Positions 1-10,339 of a stretch of DNA of 20,740 nt are shown here, in pieces. Every line of letters begins with the position of its first letter. Positions within the stretch are counted from its first letter, which is position 1. The DNA lies in the NCBI GenBank assembly GCA_036940085.1, contig JALLBK010000146.1, positions 1-20,740 on the forward strand, read 5' to 3'. This stretch comes from Discostella pseudostelligera. Lineage: Eukaryota; Bacillariophyta; Thalassiosirophyceae; Thalassiosirales; Thalassiosiraceae. The notes beneath the pieces are model-generated. The model was not told where the DNA came from and searched no databases. It saw only the letters and a list, made by a program, of their open reading frames with translations. The translations under genes were made by a program, and so were the position numbers.

Positions 1-223
1 TACACCATGACGCAATGAAAGTGTTGGGTAGAATCAACAAATACCTACCTCTCAAGACCCGACACCGACACCACAACCATGATGGGTACAGGAGTACTTA
101 CCATCATCGTCATTGATCATCTCACTTTTGTTCCACACAAGCGTACGCCTGCATACCCATAACTCTACTTTACTGCAGTATATCATTTCGTTGCTCATTA
201 TTACATCAAACGTACCAGCGATC

Positions 224-1814
224 ATGTCGGCAGTTGAATCTGGAGCGGTGAGTTGAATTGCTGTCTGCTAAGGATGCTTGTATCGTCATCGCCATCCCGA
301 CGAGTTGCTAATGATTCACCCCTCGTCCTCATCCGCAGGCTCAACCAATAAAGAAATACCAGACCTACCATGTCAATATCGACCCTACGCAAAATGATAA
401 GTCAAAGGAACTTAAGCTTTTGAGCATGAAGCGCCCACATATGCGCGCCTTCCACTGCTCTTGGATTTGCTTCTTCATCGCCTTCTTCATTTGGTTTGCC
501 ATCGCTCCACTTATGCCCGAGGTGCAGATTTCGCTCGACCTAAGCAAGCAGCAGCTTTGGACTTCCAATATCATTGCCGTCGCTGGTACAATCTTCTTAC
601 GATTTCTACTCGGCCCTCTATGCGACAAGTATGGTGCTCGACTTCTGATGGGAGGCATGATGATGTTTGCATCTATCCCATGCGCCTGCACCGGCCTTGC
701 CAACAGTGCCGCGAGCCTCTATGTCATTCGGTTCTTCATTGGGTTTGCTGGAGCTTCCTTTGTGATGTGTCAATACTGGACGTCTTCCATGTTCACCAAA
801 GAGATTGTCGGTACTGCGAATGCTATTGCTGGTGGATGGGGTAACCTCGGAGGTGGAGTCACTCAACTTGTCATGGGAACTTTGCTCTTTCCTCTATTCA
901 AAAGAGGAATGTCTGCCGATCGGGCATGGAGGACAATAAACATCGTCCCAGCTTCGATCGCTTTCACTGCCGGAATCATCACTATCCTCATCAGTGACGA
1001 TGCGCCCAAGGGCAACTACAAAGAAATGAAGAAGAATGGAACCATGGCTGGGGTCTCCGCTACAGCGTCCTTCCGAACTGGTGCCGTGAATCTTAACACT
1101 TGGATTATGGCCTTTAACTACGCCTGCTCTTTTGGGGTTGAACTGACAATGTTCCACGCTGCTGCACTATACTTCCATGACAAATTCGAGCTCAGTACTG
1201 AGAATGCCGCTGCAATCTCTTCCATATTCGGCTGGATGAACCTCTTTTCACGTGCCCTCGGTGGATGGGTCTCAGATAAGGCAAACGCAAAGATGGGAAT
1301 GCGCGGTCGTCTCGCCTGGCAATCGTTTTTATTGTTGGGTACTGGAATACTCGTCATCGTCTTCGGCTACACTAATTCGCTCGGAATGGCTATCTTCGTC
1401 ATGACAATCTTTGGTCTATTTGTCCAAGCCGCTAATGGTTCGTGCTATGGTATCGTCCCCTACATTAACCAATCTGTTACTGGATCGATTTCTGGTATAG
1501 TCGGAGCTGGTGGAAGCATCGGAGCTGTCGGCTTCGGGTTGGGATTCCGCCAATTAGAAGAGCTTGATGCAATTATACTCATGGGCGCCGTCGTCATTCT
1601 TTCGGGAATTTCCTGCTTCTTTATCAGTATCAAAGGACATAGAGGACTTACGTTCGGCAAAGACAGTCCGGAGGTAGAAGCGGCCTGGAAGAAAAAGGAA
1701 TCTGCCAGCCCAGCTGTGGGTACACTCTCTGTGCCCGAGCATGATGCCGAGGCCGCAAAAGATGTCGAGCGGGATACAGACCATCTTTCAGAGGCTGAGG
1801 AACGGGCGCGATAA
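224..1814 (+). CDS. NRT2: NRT2-type high-affinity nitrate/nitrite transporter, copy 1
   Basis: This is a major facilitator superfamily nitrate transporter of the plasma membrane that imports nitrate (and often nitrite) with protons or sodium. Exon 1 is 224-247 (MSAVESGA), the intron is 248-338 (GTGAGT...CCGCAG, phase 0), and exon 2 is 339-1814; the product is 499 aa. The start was chosen because ATG 224 joins in frame and the second copy has an identical layout. The NRT2 signature GGWGNLGGGVTQLVMG in TM5 is present, as is a second glycine/alanine-rich signature around AANGSCYGIVPYI. Conserved arginines are R96 in FLRFLLGPLCDKYG (TM2) and R313 in FSRALGGWVSD (TM8); they correspond to the substrate-binding arginines known from fungal NrtA. 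About 12 membrane segments are visible. The hydrophilic tail (about the last 60 residues) is charged and differs from copy 2 at its end. The family is normally controlled by nitrogen status; no regulatory site could be assigned here. Confidence 0.95.
248..338 (+). other. Intron of NRT2 copy 1
   Basis: This 91-bp phase-0 spliceosomal intron has donor GTGAGT and acceptor CCGCAG, with a plausible branch site CTAAT about 30 bp before the acceptor. Splicing joins codon 8 (GCG) to GCT CAA. The intron of the second NRT2 gene sits at exactly the same codon, which independently supports it. Confidence 0.9.
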
Positions 1815-3122
1815 TTGGAGAGAAAAACTCTTCATTCAAGTCACCGGGAATGTTTGTTAGATCAGAATGCTGACATCCGAAGCCTAGGTACATGCCGGAT
1901 GGTTTATTGTTATGTGTTTCATTTGGCGACGAGGTGGCTCCGTTTTCCGCAGATAAGCCGGTGCACGAAGTGGCGGAATTAATGGCATTCACCCACATGT
2001 CGGCTCGATTTGACGATGATTGAAGGTACGGTAGATGGTAGTAGACTTCGATGAGGGGCGGTGAAACGAATACCGACGAAACAAGGCACAGTATTGTGTA
2101 GAGGATTTCAATAATAATATCTGCGAAGTTGACGAAAACTAAGTGCCCTTCAACATAACACTTACCCTTGCTACTGCGAACAGTTCTTTTATGGTGCTGT
2201 TGGATATCTTCTCGACATTCATGTTTTGTCCAGCACAGCTCTTCCGATCACCTCGTGACCATACACCATACACCATTACACCATACCCCATACACCAACA
2301 ACATCTTCAAAGAGAGAGGTATATTGTAGCACCGACATGAACAAACTTCTCGATTGACATCTACAGAAGAATCATAATACACAGAGAAAAATACGCGTGG
2401 ATCATTGATATCTAGTACTCTTCTAGCTGGCTCTCTAGAGATGATGTAACTCAACAACAACAATCACTCCGACTCCGAGATCTGGAGAGACTCATTGTCG
2501 TCATTCGTCATCATCGCTCCATCTTCCTGATACCTCCATGGGGTGCTGGCCAGAAGATATCCTATTCCATTATCAAAACGCCGGAAGGCATGGTCCGTCG
2601 ACGCTTCATCGGAGTATGAGGTGCTCTAGGTGCGCACGGTGCATGGTAAAACAAAATGGCATATGACCATGGACAAATCGGAATACTTGGATTTGGATTG
2701 TTCTTTGCTTCTGTCTTCTGGAAGGGGTTGACTCTTGTGCCTGCAGAGAAATGCCCCATCTTCTTTGTGCGCATGTAATTTTCTTCGGCTTTGCTTGCGT
2801 CGCTCCGACGTCATGAGCGAGAAAGGTTCTTTGTCAGTTGTGCTACTGAATTCCCACGTTGAAGAGGTCTGTGCTGGACTTTTTGTGACGTAGATTCCGG
2901 CAGATCGTGATCTCCACCCTACAAATCTCCCCACAAACTCAACACCTCACTTTCCTGATTCGAGGTTGTGGATGGGACGACGATGGCAATAGCACAACAC
3001 GAATACGAGGCAAATGATCGCAACCACAACAACATCATGCCATAACTTCCACAACCGGATCAGATCAACATCATTTTCATCAATCGTTGCCATTCCATCT
3101 GATAATATCAAACAACGCAATC
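1815..3122. promoter_or_regulatory. Intergenic region between the NRT2 copies
   Basis: These 1.3 kb hold the 3' UTR of copy 1 and the promoter and 5' UTR of copy 2. I see no supportable gene: the open frames here are short, mostly lack homology-like features and overlap each other. A degenerate 7-8 bp repeat of the type CATACACC occupies about 2259-2297. The 3' UTR of copy 1 holds an 18-nt stretch (1890-1907, ACATGCCGGATGGTTTAT) with a near match behind copy 2. The last ~12 bases before both ATGs are alike (ATCATGTCGGCAG context). No TATA box was assigned with confidence. Confidence 0.5.
2259..2297. repeat. Degenerate short tandem repeat (CATACACC-like)
   Basis: About five imperfect copies of a 7-8 bp unit, CATACACC, with variants containing an extra T or a C for A, follow one another in the intergenic region upstream of NRT2 copy 2. 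It reads as a simple low-complexity repeat; a protein-binding role is possible but nothing shows it. Confidence 0.6.
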
Positions 3123-4741
3123 ATGTCGGCAGTCCAATCAGGAGCAGTGAGTATTGTTTTGATGCTCGTCGTCGCGTCGCGTTTCATAATCGAATTTGAG
3201 CACTATTCTAATAATGCATCCTCGTCCCTCGTCCTCATTCACAGGCTCAAGAAGTCAAGAAATACCAGACATACCACGTCAAAATCGACCCTGCGCAAAA
3301 TGACAAATCTACGGAAATCAAACTCTGCAGTGCAAAACGCCCACACATGCGTGCCTTCCACTGCTCATGGTTCGCCTTCTTCTGCGCCTTCTTCATTTGG
3401 TTTGCCCTCGCCCCCCTCCTATCCGAGGTGGCGATATCGCTCGACCTAAGCAAGCAGCAGCTTTGGACTTCCAATATTATTGCCGTCTCCGGAACCATCT
3501 TCTTACGTTTCTTGCTCGGACCTGTTTGTGACAAGTACGGTGCTCGTATTAGTATGGGATGCATGCTTATGTTCGCATCCATCCCAACTGCCTGTACCGG
3601 CCTTGCCAACAGCGCCGCAAGCCTCTACGCCATCCGATTCTTCATTGGGTTTGCTGGATCCACTTTCGTCATGTGTCAATACTGGACGTCGTCAATGTTC
3701 ACCAGAGAAGTTGTTGGAACTGCGAATGCTATTGCTGGTGGATGGGGTAACCTCGGAGGTGGAGTCACCCAACTCGTCATGGGATCATTGCTCTTCCCTC
3801 TATTCAAGACAGGAATGTCTGCTGAACGCGCTTGGAGGACTGTCAGCCTTGTCCCAGCTTCCATCACCTTCGTTGTCGGAGCAGTGATCATCTTCATCAG
3901 TGATGATGCACCCAAGGGAAACTACTCGGAGATGAAGAAGAATGGTACCATGGCTGAGGTCTCTGCTACTGCTTCCTTCCGAACAGGTGCAATGAATCTC
4001 AACACTTGGATTATGGCCCTTAATTACGCTTGCTCCTTTGGAGTGGAGCTGACCACCTTCCACGCTGCCGCCCACTACTTCCAGGACCACTTCGAGCTCA
4101 CCACCGAGCGAGCCGCTGCCATCGCTTCCATCTTTGGATGGATGAACGTTTTCTCACGTGCCATGGGTGGTTTCATATCTGACAAGATGAACGCAAAGAT
4201 GGGAATGCGCGGTCGTCTCGCCTGGCAATCATTCTTGTTGATTGGTGAGGGAATCACGATTTTCATCCTCGCTCAATCATCTACCCTTGGATTGGCCATC
4301 TTCTGGATGACAATCTTCGGTTTATTCTGCCAAGCTGCTAATGGATCATGTTATGGTATTGTCCCCTACATCAACCCTCCTGTCACTGGATCAATCTCTG
4401 GTATTATCGGAGCCGGTGGCAACCTTGGAGCTGTCGGCTTCGGGTTGGGATTCCGCCAATTAGATGAGATGCAAGCCTTCCAGCTTATGGGCGCTGTTGT
4501 TATTGTTGCGGGCATTTCATGCTTCTTCGTCAATATCAAGGGACACAGAGGGCTTATCTTTGGCCAAGACAGTTTGGAGGTCACCGCCGCCTGGAAGAAG
4601 ATGGCTGCTGATCCGGCCGTGGGTACACTTTCCGTGCCTGAGCATGATGCCGAGGCGGCAAAGGATGTCGAGCGGGATACTGACAACGATTCCGAGTTGG
4701 AGTTCCAGCAGTTCTGCCAATCTATCCATGCAAAAGAATAA
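3123..4741 (+). CDS. NRT2: NRT2-type high-affinity nitrate/nitrite transporter, copy 2
   Basis: This is the tandem paralogue of the upstream transporter, with the same role at the plasma membrane. Exon 1 is 3123-3146 (MSAVQSGA), the intron is 3147-3244 (GTGAGT...TCACAG, phase 0), and exon 2 is 3245-4741, giving 506 aa. It keeps the NRT2 signature GGWGNLGGGVTQLVMG, the AANGSCYGIVPYI motif, and the two key arginines at the same residue numbers as copy 1 (R96 in FLRFLLGPVCDKYG, R313 in FSRAMGGFISD). The proteins align essentially without gaps until the cytoplasmic C-terminus, where copy 2 has its own ending (QQFCQSIHAKE). Several tracts of 38-50 bp are identical to copy 1 at the DNA level, while flanking sequence, including synonymous sites, is diverged. 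Both copies appear intact and functional. Confidence 0.95.
3147..3244 (+). other. Intron of NRT2 copy 2
   Basis: This 98-bp phase-0 intron has donor GTGAGT, acceptor TCACAG and a CTAAT branch-like sequence. Its position after codon 8 matches copy 1. The internal sequence has diverged strongly except for a pyrimidine-rich CCTCGTCCTCAT just before the acceptor, which is present in both introns. Confidence 0.9.
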
Positions 4742-5260
4742 GTGAGAAATCTTTGTTGGAGGCCAGTAGATAGCGACATGCCTGGTTTGGTTTATCCCCC
4801 CGTCATGTTTCAGTTTTGGAGTCTCCGTAATTTTGAATGTATATATCATTGGATATTTTCGAGCATAACCCTTTAATACTTAATCAATAGGATACGACTA
4901 GAGATTCAATAACTCAGTATTTGATTGAGAGATGATAATATATGCTTGTATGAGGACCGACGCTTCGTTCTTCATTCGCAAACGTCTATCGTATCGTACG
5001 GTTGGTGAGGGCCGAAGAAGGCTTACACGTTGCAGTGTTCACTCGACTCGACATGAGTACACGTGGCAGTAATTTGGCGGGAGACTGCGAAAAATGGCGG
5101 GAAGTGGCTTATCTTGGCGAGTATTGTATCGCTTGTGGAGAGTCCGTTGCTTTGTGCATGCGTTTGATTTTGGGCGCGGCCATCGATGAAAGAAGAATAA
5201 GGCTGAGCAAAAGCATCGAACAGAGAATCAAACCAAAATCAATGCATCATCTCATCGACA
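4742..5260. promoter_or_regulatory. Intergenic region with paired E2F-like motifs upstream of the coiled-coil gene
   Basis: This stretch carries the 3' UTR of NRT2 copy 2 (with ACATGCCTGGTTTGGTTTAT at 4776-4795, resembling the copy 1 3' UTR) and then the promoter of the coiled-coil gene. Two GGCGGGA motifs in the same orientation lie at 5073-5082 (TTTGGCGGGA) and 5094-5103 (ATGGCGGGAA), about 160-190 bp before the ATG. They match the E2F/DP consensus TTTSSCGC read on the opposite strand or closely resemble it. An open frame with a non-ATG start runs through here but shows no protein-like features. Confidence 0.5.
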
Positions 5261-8059
5261 ATGAGAGCCTCCAAAATCATCCCTCCATCGTCGGCAAACT
5301 CCACGCCGCACCAACCTCATCATGAAATTGCCAAACAGGCCAACGCTACCGCCACCGGTGCCGGTAGTAGGAGCGTCGATCCATCCTCCGAACTGCTACA
5401 GCTACGTCTTGAAAATTCCGAACTACGCGCTCGTCTCGACGACGCTCTCTCACACACTGACGAATCCAAATCAGAATTACTACAATTGCTCGAAGAACAG
5501 ACCACACAGACAAATCTACTCCAATCCAAATGCGATGAGCTAGCCGCGGGCTTTGTTGAAATTGATAAAGAGCGTCGGGCACTACGCAAATGTGCCGATG
5601 ATGCCCGTCTCGATGCCATGCAGCTGGTGGAACGAACACGGAGCGAGTATGAAAATCGTTGCAAAGATCTTGAGAAACACATTAAGATGAAAGAGAGGGA
5701 GGTGGATAAATTGGCGGAACGTACTCGAGAGCAGGAGAGGCGGATTGAGGCCGCGGTGACTGAATGGCATGATCGGCAGGCCAAGGTGGATGAGTTGGAG
5801 GGAGAGCTGGAAGAATTGATTTTGTTGGTTGATCAGGAGAGGGAGGAGAGAAAGAAGGCACATGATCAGCATGTCAAGGCAGTAGAAAAAGCGAGAATAA
5901 GGGAGAAAGAATTGGAACGGCGTGTGAAGGATTTGCACAATGCATTGCATGAGAAAGAAGCGGCTGTGGCGAATCTACAACAGGATCATGAATTGTCCAA
6001 GATGGAGCATAAACAGGCGCTGAAGACTTTGAACGACTTACATGAGGGAGCGAGAATGAGGGAGGATGAATTGGAACGGCGTTTGCAGGAGTTACAGCAC
6101 GCATTGCAGGAGAAGGAAGCGGTTGTGGCGAACCTTCAGCAGGATCATGAATTGTCCAAGATGGAGCACCAACAGGCTCTGAAGACTTTGAACGACATGC
6201 TCGAGGCGCAAAAGGCTGACTTTGCATCACAACATGAGAACATTAATGACATGCATCGGCTCGAAACGACGGAATTGATGAAGAATCTTCAATCGCAAAT
6301 CGATGACAAGGTCGCAACTATCCAATCGATCACAGCCGACATGAAACAACTTCAGACCATGCACGATGAAATGGTGGCCGAGATGGAATCTAGCATTCAA
6401 GAATGGAAGGAGAAGACTCAGGCAATCGAATTAAAGTACCAACAGTCATGTGAATCCAATGATCAGTTGCAGGAGGAGTTGAACGGCGTTCGGTCGTCGT
6501 ATCAGATGGCGCAAGAGGAGGTCAAGGCTACGAAATATTTGCTTGAAAAAGAGAACGGAGAGTTAGCCAAGGAGTTGGATGAAACGAAGGCGCAACTTGC
6601 GGGTGTGAAGGACAAGTTGAGCAATCTCCAGATGGAACACACCGGGTTGCAGTGCAATTATGCGTCGTTGGAAGACAGACATTCCGATTTGAACGAGAAG
6701 CACGGCATGCTGGTAGGGAGGACGGAGCAAATGACAAAAGATCATGATACGGCATCGGCTCAACTATTTAAGCAAAATTCCGAAATTGAACAAGAGTTGA
6801 AGGAGGAGAAGAGTTTGAGCAACAAATTGAGCATGCAACTACGTGAGCTGAGCGCCAAAGTCTCGGAGGATGTGTCCGTCCTTCAGAAGGAAAAGCGTGA
6901 CTTGGAACATGAGCTGGAGTCTGTGAATGCAAAGCTATCGATGAACGAAAAAGAAACAGTTGACCTTCATTCTAGATATCAGACTACGGTCAGTAGTCAC
7001 CTAAATGAAATGGAATCATTGAAGTCCAAGCATGCAGAGGAAATATCAGTCATCGAGATGCGTGGTGCCGACATTGTCAGTGACTTGGATGATACCATCG
7101 GTGCATTGGAAAAAGCGCTTGCTGATAATAAGTTGGAGAACGAACAGGTTGTGAACAGCATGACACTCGACAAAGTGCGGTTGGAACGTTCCTTGTACGA
7201 GAAGGAAAGAAAGATAGTAGAACAGGATGGTAAGATTTTATCGCTCACTGCCTACGCCAAAGAACGGAAGGAGGACGTGCGGATGGTCAAGACCGAGTTG
7301 ACACATGTGAAGCAAACCCTTGAGACTACCAAACGAGAACACAATGATGCTATGGCCGCCATCCGCAATGCGTTGGAATCTTCGCGTGAAGCTCACCGAC
7401 AAGAAATGGTTGATATGAAGCAAATTATCGATGAAGTTCGTTTGGAATTGAACATGGCCAAGGAACGAATTGCTACAGACGACGGGGAGCTGGGACGGGC
7501 CAAGGCAACGTTGTCGGAGCGGACAAACCTACTACGTGACATGGTGAACCAAACCACGGCCTATCAGGGCGATTGTGAACGTGAGCGAGCTCGTGCCAAC
7601 ACATTGGAGGAGGCTGTGTCAAGTTACAAGAGACAATTGGCCGAGGCGCGAGATGTCGGCCAGCAGCTCGAACGCGAAATTCATCACAAGGATACGCATT
7701 TTTGCGATGCCATTCGAAATGAACGGCAACAGCGAAAGACTATGGAGTCTGAACTCGAATCGTCACGCAAGCTGTTAGAAGACTTATTACGCAAACACGC
7801 GGAAATGGAGAAGGAGAATGCAGTGTTGAAAGACAAGGTCTCGCGTCAGGAGAATTATATCGGGCGATTGCAAGATAAAGAAAAGCGCGAGAGACGTTCG
7901 AATGCATTGAGCACAATTGCTCCTGTTGGTAGCTCCTTCTCCAGGAGAGCACGTCCTTCTACTTCGGATTCCGCCGGAAAGCACCGCGGTAACATTGCTT
8001 CCTTTCATGTTGTGGATGAGAATGTGTTACCGAATCTTGATCGCAATGACCAGCGCTAA
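5261..8059 (+). CDS. Long coiled-coil protein, function not recognised
   Basis: This is a single-exon gene for a 932-aa protein. After a short low-complexity N-terminus (about residues 1-40), nearly the whole chain (about 42-875) is rich in Glu, Lys, Gln and Leu with heptad character, so a long parallel coiled coil is expected. Residues 211-263 and 264-316 are a tandem duplication with a 53-residue period; each copy contains VANLQQDHELSKMEH. The C-terminus (about 880-932) is basic and Ser/Arg-rich (SSFSRRARPSTSDSAGKHR) and probably unstructured. No motor, kinase or membrane domain is visible. Structural scaffolds of the spindle, centrosome, kinetochore, Golgi or cytoskeleton have this look, but sequence alone does not choose among them. 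E2F-like sites upstream would fit a cell-cycle role. The gene converges on DNAI2 with 157 bp between the stops. Confidence 0.85.
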   Translation: MRASKIIPPSSANSTPHQPHHEIAKQANATATGAGSRSVDPSSELLQLRLENSELRARLDDALSHTDESKSELLQLLEEQTTQTNLLQSKCDELAAGFVEIDKERRALRKCADDARLDAMQLVERTRSEYENRCKDLEKHIKMKEREVDKLAERTREQERRIEAAVTEWHDRQAKVDELEGELEELILLVDQEREERKKAHDQHVKAVEKARIREKELERRVKDLHNALHEKEAAVANLQQDHELSKMEHKQALKTLNDLHEGARMREDELERRLQELQHALQEKEAVVANLQQDHELSKMEHQQALKTLNDMLEAQKADFASQHENINDMHRLETTELMKNLQSQIDDKVATIQSITADMKQLQTMHDEMVAEMESSIQEWKEKTQAIELKYQQSCESNDQLQEELNGVRSSYQMAQEEVKATKYLLEKENGELAKELDETKAQLAGVKDKLSNLQMEHTGLQCNYASLEDRHSDLNEKHGMLVGRTEQMTKDHDTASAQLFKQNSEIEQELKEEKSLSNKLSMQLRELSAKVSEDVSVLQKEKRDLEHELESVNAKLSMNEKETVDLHSRYQTTVSSHLNEMESLKSKHAEEISVIEMRGADIVSDLDDTIGALEKALADNKLENEQVVNSMTLDKVRLERSLYEKERKIVEQDGKILSLTAYAKERKEDVRMVKTELTHVKQTLETTKREHNDAMAAIRNALESSREAHRQEMVDMKQIIDEVRLELNMAKERIATDDGELGRAKATLSERTNLLRDMVNQTTAYQGDCERERARANTLEEAVSSYKRQLAEARDVGQQLEREIHHKDTHFCDAIRNERQQRKTMESELESSRKLLEDLLRKHAEMEKENAVLKDKVSRQENYIGRLQDKEKRERRSNALSTIAPVGSSFSRRARPSTSDSAGKHRGNIASFHVVDENVLPNLDRNDQR
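5891..6208 (+). repeat. Tandem 159-bp in-frame duplication within the coiled-coil gene
   Basis: Copy 1 (5891-6049) and copy 2 (6050-6208) both begin GCGAGAAT and share long stretches, including CAGGATCATGAATTGTCCAA. The period is exactly 159 bp (53 codons), so the reading frame is kept. Because 53 is seven heptads plus four residues, each unit should introduce a stutter in the coiled coil. Confidence 0.9.
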
Positions 8060-8216
8060 ATTCGTGAGACTCATCAAAGTACATAATTATGTTTCCTAGC
8101 GCGAGGCTTTATTATGTACAACTCTGCTCTCTCAAATGCGAAGTGGCTGCTTCACTGTAGTACACACGATTCTCTGCATCTCATATTATGAAAGGTTGGA
8201 CACGCCTCGGTGGTGA

Positions 8217-10050
8217 TTAGTTGGATACAACATCGTCCTTGATCAATCTGAAAAACTCTTCCTCGAGTTGACGCATCGCCTCTGCATCTTTGTCCTTGGA
8301 GTCTCCTTCGGCTTCTCTCTCCTCCCTCCTCTTGCGCTCCTCTTCTTGGGCTTTGGCTCTCTTGACCTCACGCTCGCGGACCTCAAAAATCCGCTCTCGC
8401 TTCGTCTCCCGCTCAAGCATGGCATTTACGGTAGATTTTTCGTTCAGTTGAGGCACTGCCAATGAATCACAGACTTCCAACATACTCACGGTGCCGTTGG
8501 CATCTCCAACAGCTACTAGTTTCCCTCCTCCTTGGGTAGTACCATCAATGCTGATACTCGAGAGGGCGGCGTCACTGACCTTGTGGCTGTAGGCAACTTC
8601 ATTTTGAGTGTGGCTAATGTCCCAGATATCCATAACTCCATCGGATCGAGTGACGTAAAACACCCCTGCTCTTGTGGGAGACCAACATCCTCCTGTCAAG
8701 TAGCTTTTGTGGTACTTCGTTGTAATAATTGGGGTTTTGAGATCCTCTGTCCAGATGCGGGCCGTCCAATCACCAACAGTCATAAAGTATTTGCTGTGGG
8801 TGGGATTGCGTTGAATTGAAAAGATCGGGCCCATATGCTTGCCCGGGCCATTATCAAACACTGTGATTCCATTGTTGGTCTTCTTGTTTCTCATGTTCAA
8901 AGACATGACAATGCCTTGCTCCGTGCCAACCAGGAACTTCGTAGGTCCAGCCTCGATGTTGTATTCCAAACTGGATCCACCAAGTGTCATTCCGCTACCA
9001 CCCTTGACATCGGTCGCCAACATGAGTGAGTCGATGGGCTCCTCAAGTTTACGAGTGTCCCACCAAAGCATTTGTCCATCGGTTGACGTGGACACACACT
9101 GATGACCCGTCTTTGAGGATATCCAAAAGATATCAGCAACGGGGTCATGGTGGGAATTTTCGACTACGGAACAATCAGAGGGATGGCATTTTCCAGTAGG
9201 ATGCTTCCGAAGGTCGTAGTATGAAATCGTTCCGTTGTAGCTGCCTCCAACTAGAGTGTCGGAACTTTTGGGGTTGTATCGTAGGCAGCATAACGGAGAT
9301 GGTGGGACGAGCTCGACGACAGGCTTGTTCGAGTTCATAATGTCCCAAATGTAAGACTACGGTGGTTTGTTGGAATGGCCAAGAGAGCGTGAGCGAGTCT
9401 GAATATTACAAGTTGAATGCAAATGAGAGGTGGAAACAACAACTTACCGACGCTGACATGTCAGGGTTACCTAGCCGCTCATCTTGAAATATCAAAACTG
9501 AGTACGAAACCGCAATCTTTCCGTTGCTGGAGCCTTCTGGGTGCCAGTTGACTGATGTAACAGTCCGATTTACTTTACTTGGATCGCGAAACACAGCCAA
9601 GCCCTTGGCAAACGGAGGATCGGCACAATGATCCGCCTCTAGGCCTTCAAAGTATTCCTCGTAGATGTTGACGGTATTGTTCTGCTTCATGCACCGCTGC
9701 ACCCTGGGAACAAGACTTTTCATCGCATACTGGAAATCGTCGTCCTTCTCAACTTTCTTGCGGAAGCGCTTGACATCACTCTGTTCGGTGAAATCTACAT
9801 CCTTGGGCCACCCACCTTCGATGTGATGCATACTAGTGCTCTTCATCACGACACGCTCGGTGTTGACTTCAGTTTCGCTGTAGTTCGGCGTCGTGTCCAC
9901 CAAAGTCGAAACCGGGTTCCTTTGAACGTAATCATTATCGTAAGCATTCGTCGGCAGGATAGATCCCAAGATTTGAGTTTCACCATTGGAGAACTTGCAC
10001 TCGCGCCCGAACTCTGATCGGCGCTTTGTGTACTCGTAAGCGACTTCCAT
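8217..10050 (-). CDS. DNAI2: Axonemal outer-arm dynein intermediate chain 2 (DNAI2 / IC69 type)
   Basis: This is a WD40 intermediate chain of the outer dynein arm that helps attach the motor to the doublet microtubules of a motile flagellum. Exon 1 is 9448-10050, the intron is 9357-9447 (GTAAGT donor, TAG acceptor, phase 0), and exon 2 is 8217-9356; the product is 580 aa, close to the usual ~600. The N-terminus MEVAYEYTKRRSEFGRECKF and the segment HHIEGGWPKDVDFTEQ...RFRKKVEKDD...KQNNTVNIYEEYF are diagnostic of DNAI2 rather than DNAI1. The splice restores SYIWDIMNSNKP, the expected strand before the WD40 propeller. Several WD units follow (for example VGGSYNGTISYYD, DIFWISS..., TVGDWTARIWTED), then a charged tail (about 520-580) rich in Arg, Glu and Lys. 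The 289 bp between its ATG and the stop of the upstream seven-TM gene show no further gene. Confidence 0.95.
9357..9447 (-). other. Intron of DNAI2
   Basis: This 91-bp phase-0 intron on the minus strand has donor GTAAGT and acceptor ending GTAG. Reading through it would end the first exon frame shortly after MSAS with a stop, whereas removing it restores the family sequence SYIWD. Confidence 0.88.
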
Positions 10051-10339
10051 TGCTTCGGCGCAACAATACAGATCTGAACGGCAGTGAAAGTGGAATTGAT
10101 CTGTGTGACTGACGGCCTTGTGGAGGTTTCAAAAATAATAATTTAAAACTCCGCAGTCGGCGCCATTCCATCATCACCATCTGAGAGGAATATTCAGATG
10201 TGGTCGTCGCCATCAGAGCTCCAGGAATTGTCTCAATTCTAACGAACAGCTTCACATTCCATGTCAACCAACAAGGATCGATTTCGTTATGGACGTCAGT
10301 GCTTATCATAGTCTCAAACGAACAGTTGCCTCCTCCGTG

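Noticed and set aside
2626..2934. 102-codon minus-strand frame between the NRT2 genes
   Set aside because: It overlaps another frame of similar length, lacks recognisable domains, and lies in the region expected to be the copy 2 promoter.
5002..5325. 107-codon open frame upstream of the coiled-coil gene
   Set aside because: Its start is not ATG, it overlaps the true ATG region in another frame, and it contains the promoter motifs.
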